Assembly: GCF_003651185.1 (NCBI RefSeq) | Contig: NZ_RCDC01000005.1 | Coordinates: 1 to 64,000, forward strand | From: Stenotrophomonas rhizophila | Lineage (GTDB): Bacteria; Pseudomonadota; Gammaproteobacteria; Xanthomonadales; Xanthomonadaceae | Reading direction: 5' to 3' | Length of the DNA stretch: 64,000 nt | Shown: piece by piece, positions 1 to 8,030 of the stretch | Numbering within the stretch: position 1 is the first letter of the stretch | Layout: every line of letters begins with the position of its first letter | Notes under the pieces: model-generated | The model's input: only the letters and a program-made list of their open reading frames with translations | The model's database searches: none | What the model was told of the DNA's origin: nothing | Position numbers and translations under genes: made by a program

Positions 1-1
1 G

Positions 2-82
2 ACGGAGAAGCTGGCGAGCGGTATCGATGCGTTCGCCAAGGATCTGGAGGCGTTGCGGCAGACGATCCGCGAGCGGCTGTAA
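2..82 (+). CDS. tal: C-terminal end of a transaldolase-like protein (partial)
   Basis: Only the last 26 codons are in the window; the gene enters from the left edge and stops with TAA at 80-82. The visible tail (EKLASGIDAFAKDLEALRQT) matches in spacing and charge the last helix of class 1 transaldolases such as E. coli TalB (EKLAEGIRKFA-type). If correct, the enzyme exchanges dihydroxyacetone units in the non-oxidative pentose phosphate pathway in the cytosol. The fragment is too short to exclude another helical C terminus, so the name is tentative. Confidence 0.5.
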   Translation, partial: TEKLASGIDAFAKDLEALRQTIRERL

Positions 83-210
83 GCGCTGGCGGTTGCATGG
101 CTGCGGCCTGAACGCCGCCGCTGGCGTTGACGTGGCGTGGACGCAACTTCACTCGGGCTTGCCGCCGGCAGGCAGACACTCGGGCCATGTTCCATAAACA
201 GGGATCGACC

Positions 211-573
211 ATGAAGACGAGCTTCCGCGTGTTGTGCCTGGGCAGTCTGCTCGCCGTATCGGCCGTCGCCGGCGCCCAGACCTATGGCCCCAAGGACGAG
301 GGACGCCGCTTCAACGACGGCAGCAAGGTGGTGTGCCACAACGTCGAGGTCCAGCGTAATTCCAAGGACCCCAACCGCATCACCGGCACCGCGACCGGCG
401 CCGTGGTCGGGGGGCTGCTCGGCAACCAGGTCGGCGGCGGCAACGGCAAGAAGCTGGCCACGGTCGCCGGTGCGGTGGCCGGTGGCGCCGCAGGTCGCCA
501 GATCCAGGGCAACCAGCAGTCCAAAAACGGTGATCGCGTGGTTGAGCGTCGCTGCGAGCGTCAGTACCGCTGA
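211..573 (+). CDS. Glycine-zipper 2TM domain envelope protein
   Basis: A 120-residue protein with an N-terminal signal peptide (MKTSFRVLCLGSLLAVSAVAGAQ, cleavage probably after VAGA). Residues of about 60-90 form the alternating glycine pattern (TGAVVGGLLGNQVGGGNGKK, then AGAVAGGAAG) typical of glycine-zipper 2TM proteins (the SlyB/PcP/RcnB-like group), which insert in or lie against the outer membrane. The basic tail contains two cysteines. The start at 211 is chosen over an upstream in-frame ATG at 127 because it gives a clean signal peptide. A rho-independent terminator follows at 622. Its exact role is unknown; family members are linked to envelope integrity. Confidence 0.8.
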   Translation: MKTSFRVLCLGSLLAVSAVAGAQTYGPKDEGRRFNDGSKVVCHNVEVQRNSKDPNRITGTATGAVVGGLLGNQVGGGNGKKLATVAGAVAGGAAGRQIQGNQQSKNGDRVVERRCERQYR

Positions 574-621
574 TCAAGCGCCGCACACTGCGTTGCCGTT
601 GATGTGGGCAACAGGATCACG

Positions 622-652
622 AAATGACGGCCCGGTGGGTCGTCATTTTTTT
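622..652 (+). terminator. Rho-independent terminator of the glycine-zipper gene
   Basis: Stem of about 12 pairs: AAATGACG at 622-629 with CGTCATTT at 641-648, extended inward by CCC/GGG around a GGT loop, followed by a T run to 652. It lies between the end of the upstream gene and the end of the convergent regulator gene, so it may serve both strands. Confidence 0.8.
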
Positions 653-673
653 GTGCGCGGCCGGATGGCCGGA

Positions 674-1336
674 TCAGCGCAGCGGCGGACTGCCCGCCAA
701 CGTGCGCGCCCCGGTGATGATCATCCGCAGCATCTGGGTCAGCTGCTCGATCAGTTCCGGATCCTTCTCCGGTGGCAGATCCACTGCAGTGGCGCCCATC
801 GCGAACACCAGCCGGGTAATCGCCTTGGAGGCCAACGCCGGTTCGTGCAGGCGCGCGCCGTCGGCGGCCGCTAGGCGGATCAGGTCGACCCGCAGTTCGT
901 CTTCGAAGTAATTCAGTTCGCGATCCACCGCATGCTTGAACGCGTCCGAGCCGGCGGTGCCTTCGCGCAGCAGGACATGGAGCAGGCGGTCGTCGGCGCG
1001 CAGCTGCTCCATGAAGGTCTCCACCGAGAGGCGGATCACGCTGCGGTCGGAGGAGGCGGCGCGCTGGCGCGCCTCGCCGATGATGGTGCGCAGCGAGCGC
1101 CCGGCCAGGTCGATCAGGGCCACGGTCAGCTCGTCCATGTCGCGGAACTGCCGGTAGAACGAGTTCGGGGCGATCCCGGCTTCACGCGCGACCTCGCGCA
1201 GGCTCAGCGTGGAGACGCTGCGGTGCGGGCCGATCAGGGCCAATGCCGCGGCCAGCAGATCCTCACGTGAGATCGAGGCTTTGCGCGCGGGATGGGCGTC
1301 GTCGGAGGCGGGCAGGGGCAGGTCTGGGGAGGTCAT
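674..1336 (-). CDS. fabR: TetR-family repressor of unsaturated fatty-acid synthesis (FabR/DesT-like)
   Basis: A 220-residue TetR-family regulator. The N-terminal helix-turn-helix (LSLREVAREAGIAP followed by NSFYRQFRDMDEL) is almost identical to that of E. coli FabR and Pseudomonas DesT, and the ligand domain keeps the FabR-like segments RLSVETFMEQL and LLREGTAGSDAFKHAV. These repressors sense the acyl-CoA/acyl-ACP pool and control unsaturated fatty-acid genes. It is divergent from a reductase-desaturase pair at 1430-3639, the arrangement of desT with desCB in Pseudomonas aeruginosa. A palindrome at 1384-1407 lies in the shared promoter region. Start: ATG at 1336; an in-frame TTG at 1354 would add six residues. 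Confidence 0.85.
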   Translation of the reverse strand: MTSPDLPLPASDDAHPARKASISREDLLAAALALIGPHRSVSTLSLREVAREAGIAPNSFYRQFRDMDELTVALIDLAGRSLRTIIGEARQRAASSDRSVIRLSVETFMEQLRADDRLLHVLLREGTAGSDAFKHAVDRELNYFEDELRVDLIRLAAADGARLHEPALASKAITRLVFAMGATAVDLPPEKDPELIEQLTQMLRMIITGARTLAGSPPLR

Positions 1337-1383
1337 CAGGGGCAGCGCGGTCAAGTCCCTGAATCATAGCCCGTCCCGGCCAT

Positions 1384-1407
1384 ATACAACTGTATACACA
1401 GTCGTAT
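1384..1407. promoter_or_regulatory. Probable FabR/DesT operator between repressor and desaturase operon
   Basis: Imperfect palindrome with half-sites ATACAACTGTAT and ACACAGTCGTAT; 20 of 24 positions are symmetric. It sits between the divergent regulator and reductase genes, where a TetR-family dimer would repress both. It overlaps the in-frame ATG at 1406, which argues for the downstream start at 1430 for the reductase. Confidence 0.6.
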
Positions 1408-1429
1408 GCTCGGCCGTATAGTGCGCAGC

Positions 1430-2503
1430 ATGAGCACCGTCCCGCGCATTTCCGCCCGCCGTCACGTCGCCAGCCCCCGCCGCTGGGTCCCCGAAGCGCT
1501 GTTCGACTTCTGGGGCACCCGTCTGCACCCGCTGTGGACGCTGCGCCGCCCCCTGGCCCGGCTGCTGTCGCGCACCGCCGAGAGCGCGGATGCGGTCACC
1601 CTGGTGCTCACGCCCAACCGCCATTTCCGTGGCCTGCTGCCGGGCCAGCACGTCACCCTCGGCGTCGAAGTCGATGGCCGCCGCCTGTCGCGCAGTTACA
1701 GCCCGACCGTGCTGGCCGACGGCCGCTTGGCGATCACCGTCAAGGCCATCGCCGGCGGTGCCGTCAGCCAGCATCTGGCCCATGCCGCGGCGATCGGTGA
1801 CGTCTTTGAGCTGGGCCAGGCGTTCGGTGACATGACCTTGCCGCAGGCCTCCGGCGAGCGGCTGTTGCTGCTGGCCGCTGGCAGCGGCATCACCCCGATG
1901 CGCGCGCTGCTGCGCCAGCTCGATGCTGTCGGCATGCCGGGCCAGGTGGACCTGGTGTACTGGGCACGCCGGCGTGAGGAAGTGTGTTTCGCCGACGAGC
2001 TGGCCGCGCTGGCGGCGCGCCATCCCTCGTTCACGCTGCACATCGCGCTGACCCGCGACCCGACCGCACCGGCGTCGCGCGTGGATGCATTCGCCTTCGC
2101 GGCGCTGGGCGATCTGAGCACCGCCCGCACCCTGGTGTGCGGCCCGGGTGGCTTCGTCGATGCAGCGCAGGCGCGCCTGCACGGCCAGGTCGCGTCGCTG
2201 CAGTCCGAGGCGTTCACGCCGCCGGTGCTGCCGGATGCCGAAGAGGGCACGGTGCAGGTCGAACTGCGCCGCAGCGGCCGCACGCTTGCCCTGCCACGCG
2301 GCACTTCGCTGCTGCAGGCGCTGGAAGCCGAAGGGCTGCGCCCGGCCAGCGGCTGCCGCATGGGCATCTGCAATACCTGTGTCTGCGGCAAGGTGTCCGG
2401 CGTCACCCGCCACACCCTGACCGGCGAGCATGCGGCCGAACCGGCCACGCAAGTAAAGCTGTGCGTGAACAGCGCCAGCACCGACCTGATCCTGGAGCTG
2501 TGA
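1430..2503 (+). CDS. desC: Ferredoxin reductase, electron donor to the desaturase (DesC-like)
   Basis: A 357-residue three-domain oxidoreductase: an FAD-binding barrel with the RSYS motif (about residues 60-150), an NAD(P)-binding Rossmann domain (AAGSGITPMRALL, about 150-260), and a C-terminal plant-type 2Fe-2S ferredoxin domain with C309-x4-C314-x2-C317 and a distal Cys in KLCVNSA. It would pass electrons from NAD(P)H to the di-iron desaturase encoded two bases downstream. The pair resembles P. aeruginosa DesC-DesB. Start at 1430 is preferred to 1406 because the operator palindrome covers the upstream codon; neither start has a strong ribosome site. Confidence 0.85.
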   Translation: MSTVPRISARRHVASPRRWVPEALFDFWGTRLHPLWTLRRPLARLLSRTAESADAVTLVLTPNRHFRGLLPGQHVTLGVEVDGRRLSRSYSPTVLADGRLAITVKAIAGGAVSQHLAHAAAIGDVFELGQAFGDMTLPQASGERLLLLAAGSGITPMRALLRQLDAVGMPGQVDLVYWARRREEVCFADELAALAARHPSFTLHIALTRDPTAPASRVDAFAFAALGDLSTARTLVCGPGGFVDAAQARLHGQVASLQSEAFTPPVLPDAEEGTVQVELRRSGRTLALPRGTSLLQALEAEGLRPASGCRMGICNTCVCGKVSGVTRHTLTGEHAAEPATQVKLCVNSASTDLILEL

Positions 2504-2505
2504 CC

Positions 2506-3639
2506 ATGTCTTCCGTGCACAACCGCGCGCTCTCCCCGGCCGAACTGCAGGCCTTCGGCGCTGAACTCGATGCACTGCGCGCGCGCCAGCTGGCCACGCT
2601 CGGTGCGCGCGATGCGCGTTACATCCGCCGCGTCGTGGCCGCCGTACGCTGGACCGGCGTGGCCGGCCGCGCGTTGCTGTTCCTCGGTGCCTTCGTGCAC
2701 AGCGTGCTGATCCCGGCGTGGATCGCCGGCGTGGTGATGCTGGCGCTGTCCAAGATCCTGGAAAACATGGAGCTGGCGCACAACGTCATCCATGGCCAGT
2801 ACGACTGGATGGGCGATCCGCAGCTGCAGGGCAGCACCTATGAGTGGGACATCGTCGGCACCGCCGACGCCTGGCGCAAGACCCACAACTTCCGCCACCA
2901 CACCTACACCAACGTGCGCGGGCTGGACGACGATATCGGCTACGGCCTGCTGCGCATTTTCCCCGAGCAGCGCTGGCGCCCGTTCTACCTGATGCAGCCG
3001 GTGGTCGCGGTGGTGTTCGCGCTGCTGTTCGAATGGGGCATCGCGATCCAGGACCTGCGCCTGGGCCGCGTGTTTGCCGGCAAGATGACGCTCAAGCAAC
3101 TGGGCAGGCAGTTCCGCCCGGTCGGCCGCAAGATGGGCAAGCAGATGTTCAAGGACTACCTGCTGTTCCCGGCACTGGCCGGTCCGTTCTTCCTGCCGGT
3201 GCTGCTGGGCAATGTGGCGGCCAACCTGATCCGCAACGTGTGGACCTACGTGATCATCTTCTGCGGCCACTTCACCGCCGAGGCCGAAACCTTCCCGAAG
3301 GAATGCGTGCGTGATGAGACCCGTGGCCATTGGTATCTGCGCCAGCTGCGCGGCTCATCCAACCTGACCGGTGGCAAGCTGATGAACGTCATGTCCGGCA
3401 ACCTCAGCCACCAGATCGAGCACCACTTCTATCCGGATATCCCGGCCAACCGCTATGCCGCGATCGCGGTCGAGGTGAAGGAGATCTGCGCGCGCTACGG
3501 CCAGCACTACAACACCGGCTCGTTGCCGCGGCAGTTCGGCCAGGTGATGTGGCGCATCGTCCGCCATGCGTTCCCGAGCAAGCCCGGCCGCGTGCGTGCG
3601 CTGCCGGCGGTGGGCGAGGCCAGCCGCCAGCCGGGCTGA
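2506..3639 (+). CDS. desB: Membrane fatty-acid (acyl-CoA) desaturase, DesB-like
   Basis: A 377-residue integral-membrane di-iron desaturase. The three histidine boxes are intact: HNVIH at 92-96, HNFRHH at 127-132 and HQIEHH at 302-307. Hydrophobic segments occur near 55-82, 165-190 and 225-250. It introduces a cis double bond in acyl chains using O2 and electrons from the reductase encoded just upstream (stop and start separated by two bases). The set with the divergent repressor indicates repression when unsaturated acyl chains are abundant. Its TGA abuts the stop of the convergent TonB receptor, sharing the palindrome TGATCA. Confidence 0.9.
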   Translation: MSSVHNRALSPAELQAFGAELDALRARQLATLGARDARYIRRVVAAVRWTGVAGRALLFLGAFVHSVLIPAWIAGVVMLALSKILENMELAHNVIHGQYDWMGDPQLQGSTYEWDIVGTADAWRKTHNFRHHTYTNVRGLDDDIGYGLLRIFPEQRWRPFYLMQPVVAVVFALLFEWGIAIQDLRLGRVFAGKMTLKQLGRQFRPVGRKMGKQMFKDYLLFPALAGPFFLPVLLGNVAANLIRNVWTYVIIFCGHFTAEAETFPKECVRDETRGHWYLRQLRGSSNLTGGKLMNVMSGNLSHQIEHHFYPDIPANRYAAIAVEVKEICARYGQHYNTGSLPRQFGQVMWRIVRHAFPSKPGRVRALPAVGEASRQPG

Positions 3640-5814
3640 TCACAGCGGGAGTTCAAGCTGCAGGCGCAGCAGCGGTGATGCGTTGCGTTGCCGCTGCAGC
3701 TGCTCGATGCCGTCCTCGCTGATCCGCCGCTGCCCGGTGCGCAACGTCCGGTGGAGCGCGTTGTTGATGCTCAGCCGCAGTTTGCTGCGGGCGCCGATCG
3801 ACCACAGCGAATACAGATCCAGCTCGCGCCCATACGCGCTGATCTCGAACTGGCCGGGGCTGACCTGCACGGTGCCGCCGGTGCGGTAGGTATAACTGCC
3901 GCCCACCGTCCAGCCGGTGCGGAGCGGGTAGTCCGCGCCCAGGGTGCCGCTGAAACGCACTTGTTCATCCAGCCGGTTGTCCGGGCCGGGGACATCCTCC
4001 ACACGCGAATCGTTGGCGGTTGCATTGAAGCGGACCGACACATCCGGCGCGCCCGTGATCAGCTGCGGAAGCCGCAACGCGGTATCCAGCTCTACTCCCC
4101 AGGTCGTCGCGGAGCCACCGTTCACCGGTGACGCAACCCAGCGCCCCTCCTGCAGGTGCGTCTCGGTGCGGATCACATCGCTGATCCGACGCACGTAACC
4201 GCCGACGCTGAGCTGCGCGCCCCCCTTGCCGGCGGTTTCGTAGGACAGGTCCACCCCGGTCGCCAACTCCGGACGCAGGGCCGGGTTGCCACGTTCGTCA
4301 GGGTTGAGCGGGCGGTTGTTGGTGGAGGTGTACGGGCGGGGGATGAGCGCGGCCAGGGTGGGCGAGCGATAGGTACGGGTGAGTGCAACGCGCAGCTGAT
4401 CGCGCCGGGTGCCGGGAATCTTCCAGAGCGACTGCAGCACCGGCGACAGCACCTGGTCACGCCGATGGATGCCGCTGAAACCGCTGCCGTCACTGCGCGT
4501 CTCGATCTGCTCCCAGCGTGCGCCGGCATACAGCGACCAGCGCTCGCTGAGGGTGAGGTCGTCCTGGGCGTACACGGCCAGCCGCCGGATGCGTGCGTCG
4601 AACGCCAGATCGCTGATCCAGCCAGCGTCGTCGCCGACCGGCAGCAGGTGCTGTGCCCGCGCCTCGTCGCGACGATCCTCGCTGGCCTCCCAGCCGAGCT
4701 GCAGCGCATGCCGCCCGCGGCCGGGAAGCGTGTATTTGCCGGTGCTGTTGAGCTCGCGCACGGTCAATCGTGCATCGGTGTGGTCCTCCAGGTTCTGCTG
4801 CCCTTGCTGCGCGTAGCCCTGTTCGCGATAGATGTAACGCTCGCGGTTGCCGCCCAGACGCAGTTTGGTGGTGAACGCGCTGCCCTGCTCGAAGGTGCGG
4901 GTCCAGGTGGCACTGCCGGTGGCCTGCGCGACCTCGATACGGGTGCGCTGCTGGTAGCGGGCGCGCCGCAGCGGCTCGCCCAGTGGGGTGGTCCAGTCGA
5001 TAGCGGTGGTGCGGTTGAAGCGGCTGGCATCGGCGACGCCCTGCAGGGCAAGGATGTCGCCGTTCTCCAGAGTGGTTTCCAGGCTGGGTGCGAGCGAGAG
5101 CACATCGCGGTTCCCGCCCGCACGCAGGGTGGTGTCGCGCAGCGCGATGGGGGTTCCCTGCCGATCCCACACACGTTCGGTGCCGGTTTCCTCGACCAGG
5201 AACTCGCGGCGCGATGCGGTGGCGGTGACCGAACTGCTGCGGTGGCCGGCGCGCCGGTTGCGCTGCCAGCTGACCGACGGCGTGTTCTGGCCGTTGCTGC
5301 GGCCCCAGGCCAGCGACAGCTGTTCGGTATCTTTGCGCGCGCCGGCGGCCAGGACGATGTTGATCGAGCCGGCAATGGCCTCGGCGCGCTGGTCGGCCGT
5401 CGGTGCGCGGAGGATCTCCACGCGTTCGACCATCTCCGGCGTGAGCGAATCCAGATCGAACCCGGCCGGTGCCTTCTGGCCGTTGAGCAGGATCTGGGTA
5501 TAGCCCGCGCCGAGGCCGCGCAGTGACACCGCACCGCTGCGACCGGGCGCGCCGGTGCCCACGGTGATGCCGGGCAGGCGCTTGAGCGCATCGACCAGGC
5601 CGATATCACCAAACTGGCGCAACGTGTCCGTGCCGAACACGATCCGGGTGGCCGTGTCATCGCGGCGCGGGTCGTACGCCGGTCCTTGCACCTGCACGGC
5701 CTCCAGCTCGGTGGGGGGCGGTGCTGATGACGGTGCGGGCAGCGACTGCGCAGCGCTGGAGAACGCGGCGCACAGCGGAGACAAGGCGAGGACGATGCGG
5801 AACGTGGATGACAT
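3640..5814 (-). CDS. TonB-dependent outer-membrane receptor, substrate unknown
   Basis: A 724-residue receptor. An N-terminal signal peptide (MSSTFRIVLALSPLCAAFSSAAQ) precedes a proline-rich linker, a plug domain (about 45-160, with RLPGITVGTGAPGRSGAVSLRG and QILLNGQKAP) and a 22-strand-type beta-barrel with alternating aromatic residues. The protein ends in LRLQLELPL rather than the usual terminal Phe. The plug resembles receptors of the siderophore and peptide classes, but no adjacent gene names a substrate. It lies 114 bases downstream of the M56-M23 protease gene on the same strand, so co-transcription is possible but not shown. Confidence 0.85.
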   Translation of the reverse strand: MSSTFRIVLALSPLCAAFSSAAQSLPAPSSAPPPTELEAVQVQGPAYDPRRDDTATRIVFGTDTLRQFGDIGLVDALKRLPGITVGTGAPGRSGAVSLRGLGAGYTQILLNGQKAPAGFDLDSLTPEMVERVEILRAPTADQRAEAIAGSINIVLAAGARKDTEQLSLAWGRSNGQNTPSVSWQRNRRAGHRSSSVTATASRREFLVEETGTERVWDRQGTPIALRDTTLRAGGNRDVLSLAPSLETTLENGDILALQGVADASRFNRTTAIDWTTPLGEPLRRARYQQRTRIEVAQATGSATWTRTFEQGSAFTTKLRLGGNRERYIYREQGYAQQGQQNLEDHTDARLTVRELNSTGKYTLPGRGRHALQLGWEASEDRRDEARAQHLLPVGDDAGWISDLAFDARIRRLAVYAQDDLTLSERWSLYAGARWEQIETRSDGSGFSGIHRRDQVLSPVLQSLWKIPGTRRDQLRVALTRTYRSPTLAALIPRPYTSTNNRPLNPDERGNPALRPELATGVDLSYETAGKGGAQLSVGGYVRRISDVIRTETHLQEGRWVASPVNGGSATTWGVELDTALRLPQLITGAPDVSVRFNATANDSRVEDVPGPDNRLDEQVRFSGTLGADYPLRTGWTVGGSYTYRTGGTVQVSPGQFEISAYGRELDLYSLWSIGARSKLRLSINNALHRTLRTGQRRISEDGIEQLQRQRNASPLLRLQLELPL

Positions 5815-5928
5815 GGGCAGTCCGTGCAGAAAGGTGGCGTGGACATTTCGCCGGGCAACACGCGCCCCTCCTGTGGCCAGGAAAACGAAATGCAGCAGTG
5901 GGGCTGGGATGTGGAGCGGGTCAGCCGG

Positions 5929-7428
5929 TCATGGCAGGTGCGCCTGCGGATCGACGCGCTCACCGTGGCGGAGCATCTCCAGATGCAGGTGCGGTCCGGT
6001 CACGCGCCCGGTGCTGCCGACCCGCGCGATCTGCTCGCCGGCGTGCACCTGCTGGCCGACCACCACATCGGCGCCCTGCAGGTGCGCGTACAAGGTCTGC
6101 CAGCCCTGACCGTGGTCGATGACCACCACCGTGCCGTACTGCGGACCGTCCGGGTAGGCGGTGGTTGCCGCCACGATGCGGCCGTCCGCCGGCGCGAGGA
6201 CCGGCGTGCCCGGGCGGGCGCCGAAATCGGTGCCGCGATGCGGTCGCTGCCGGATGCTGCCGGTATCGCCGAAATGTCCGGTGATCCTCGGTGTGGCCAG
6301 CGGTGACTGGAACTGCACCTCGATGGGGGTATCGCTCAACGGCGGCAGCGGCAGTGCGGCCTCCGTCGCCGAGACCTCTTTTGGCGTGCTACTGACGGCG
6401 GTGCCTGGCAAGGGACGCGCTGCACTGGCCTGCATGACCACCAACAAGGCGCCGATCAGCAATGCGCTGCCCAGCAGGAGCGCGCGTCCCGATCCCGACA
6501 GCGGCCGCGCAGCATCGCCATGCAGCATGTGCCGGATGCGGATTTCATGCCCGGCCAGATCGCGGTGGGTCAGGGCGGTGGTGGGCGCGTGGGCCGCTGC
6601 GGAAAGGCGCAACGTGCGCACATACGCCGTGGCGAAGTCACGCCCGCCATGTGCATCCCCCGCGAGGGCCTGCGCATCACATCGCAGCTCGGCCGCCAGC
6701 TGCACGCGCGCGGTGAGGCGGCGCAGGAACGGGTTGAACCACAGCAGGGCGTTGAGTATCGCCATCAGGCCGGCGCGCTGCGGATCGCGGCGCGTCAGGT
6801 GCGCCGCCTCATGGCCCAGGATCAGGCTGAGGGCGCGATCGTCCAGCTGCTCCACGGCCGAGAGGGGCAGCACGATCAACGGCCGCGGCCAGCGCACCGC
6901 GAACGGACTCACCGGCAGCGCGCTGACCCGGCAGACGATGCCGGCCGACCGCAGTCGCTGCGCCGACGCACGGCTGCGCGGGCCCGGCCAGGCCCCCGGT
7001 GCGATCGGCAGGGTCGCCCGGCACAGCCGGCCGGTCGCCCACGTGCCGACCAGCACGCGCAGCAATGCGATACCCAGGCCGGTGACATACAGCGCGGCCA
7101 GCCACGTGCTGGTGGCCGGCCCCGCCCACGGGGAGCTCACCAGGCCCCCTTCCGCCGCACCGGCAGCCCCGAGGTCCAGCGCGGCAGGCAGCGGCAGCAT
7201 CAGTGCCGGGGGCAACGAGACGAGCGGTGCGGGGGCCCACAGCGCCACACACACCGACAGCAGGACCGGCATCACCGCCAGCAACCACACCCCCATCCAA
7301 TAGCCATACGCGGCGTGGGAGAGACCCAGACGGCGGTGGACACGTTGCCCGGCAGACCACGCCACCCAGCCGCCCGCCAGGGCGCCAACGGCATGCGCGC
7401 CCCAGAAGCCCAGCGTCAGGACACTCAT
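5929..7428 (-). CDS. BlaR1-type M56 membrane metallopeptidase fused to an M23 peptidase domain
   Basis: A 499-residue protein with two peptidase domains. The N-terminal half has several membrane segments (about 3-25, 38-62, 105-130) and an M56 catalytic site, HEAAH at 206-210 with a downstream ELRCDA glutamate as third ligand, as in BlaR1/MecR1. After another membrane segment (about 305-325) comes a periplasmic M23 (LytM/lysostaphin) domain with HxxxD at 397-401 (HRGTDFG) and HLHLE at 480-484. BlaR1 normally carries a penicillin-binding domain here instead. The ATG overlaps the stop of the blaI-like gene (ATGA), indicating translational coupling: a sensor-protease/repressor pair. What it senses is unknown; peptidoglycan is a natural guess. 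Confidence 0.85.
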   Translation of the reverse strand: MSVLTLGFWGAHAVGALAGGWVAWSAGQRVHRRLGLSHAAYGYWMGVWLLAVMPVLLSVCVALWAPAPLVSLPPALMLPLPAALDLGAAGAAEGGLVSSPWAGPATSTWLAALYVTGLGIALLRVLVGTWATGRLCRATLPIAPGAWPGPRSRASAQRLRSAGIVCRVSALPVSPFAVRWPRPLIVLPLSAVEQLDDRALSLILGHEAAHLTRRDPQRAGLMAILNALLWFNPFLRRLTARVQLAAELRCDAQALAGDAHGGRDFATAYVRTLRLSAAAHAPTTALTHRDLAGHEIRIRHMLHGDAARPLSGSGRALLLGSALLIGALLVVMQASAARPLPGTAVSSTPKEVSATEAALPLPPLSDTPIEVQFQSPLATPRITGHFGDTGSIRQRPHRGTDFGARPGTPVLAPADGRIVAATTAYPDGPQYGTVVVIDHGQGWQTLYAHLQGADVVVGQQVHAGEQIARVGSTGRVTGPHLHLEMLRHGERVDPQAHLP

Positions 7429-7811
7429 GCCGGATCGTCCTTGGCGGGGGCACGCAGCAGCGCATCGAGCTGCTGCAGTTCCTGTTCGCTGAGCAGGCGG
7501 CTGTCGGCGAAGGCCTGCGCCGGCAATGCGCCATCGATCTCGAGCACCCGGCGCGCGAAGTCCGTGCTGAGTGCGGCCAGTGTGGCCACCTTGCCGACCT
7601 TGGCGCGGTACATGTTCAGCCCGTGCTCGACGGTTTCTTCCACCAGCCCTTTGTCGACCATGCGTTCGAGCGTCTTGCGGGTGGACGAGTAGGACCAGTC
7701 CAGCGCCGCGGCGGCGCCGTTGTGGACTTCGCGCGCACTGCAGGCGCCTTGGCGCCACAGCGCTTTGAGCAGTTCCAGTTCGGCATTGGAAGGGGTAGGC
7801 GGCACAGACAT
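7425..7811 (-). CDS. blaI: BlaI/MecI/CopY-family repressor
   Basis: A 128-residue winged-helix repressor. The N-terminal domain contains the BlaI signature ([20 protein letters not shown] then [17 protein letters not shown]), and the C-terminal helices should dimerise and carry the cleavage site. It is the first gene of a coupled pair with an M56 membrane protease, the arrangement in which signal-activated proteolysis of BlaI relieves repression. Direct evidence for autoregulation is a cluster of TGTCGC/GCGACA half-sites 21-49 bases before the start. The start at 7811 is an ATG; no beta-lactamase gene is adjacent. Confidence 0.9.
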   Translation of the reverse strand: MSVPPTPSNAELELLKALWRQGACSAREVHNGAAAALDWSYSSTRKTLERMVDKGLVEETVEHGLNMYRAKVGKVATLAALSTDFARRVLEIDGALPAQAFADSRLLSEQELQQLDALLRAPAKDDPA

Positions 7812-7831
7812 GGCAATCCCGATGTGGCGAG

Positions 7832-7860
7832 GTGTCGCAAGTGTGCGACATGTGTCGCAC
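7832..7860. promoter_or_regulatory. Probable BlaI operator, three half-sites
   Basis: GTGCGACA-TG-TGTCGCAC at 7843-7860 is a perfect inverted repeat with 8-base arms. A third half-site, TGTCGC at 7833-7838, forms another dyad with GCGACA at 7845-7850. It lies just upstream of the blaI-like gene, the expected site of a BlaI dimer (family sites have the form TACA/TGTA-like dyads; the exact bases differ here). Confidence 0.65.
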
Positions 7861-8030
7861 TGGATGCAACAGCGGTGTCATTGATGCGGATCAATGCCGT
7901 CACAGGTGGGGTGCGTACCATCCGAATGTGCAGCGCGGTGCCAGGAGGGGGCCGTGCGGTAAGGAATCCGTGCTGCCAGGCACCGGGCCACCGGTGCCTC
8001 CTGTGGGTCCGTCAAAAAAGGAGTGGTGAT

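Noticed and set aside
5929-7881. A long reading of the M56-M23 protein starting at 7881
   Set aside because: The extra N-terminal sequence has no membrane or domain features, whereas ATG 7428 overlaps the BlaI stop codon in the usual coupled way.
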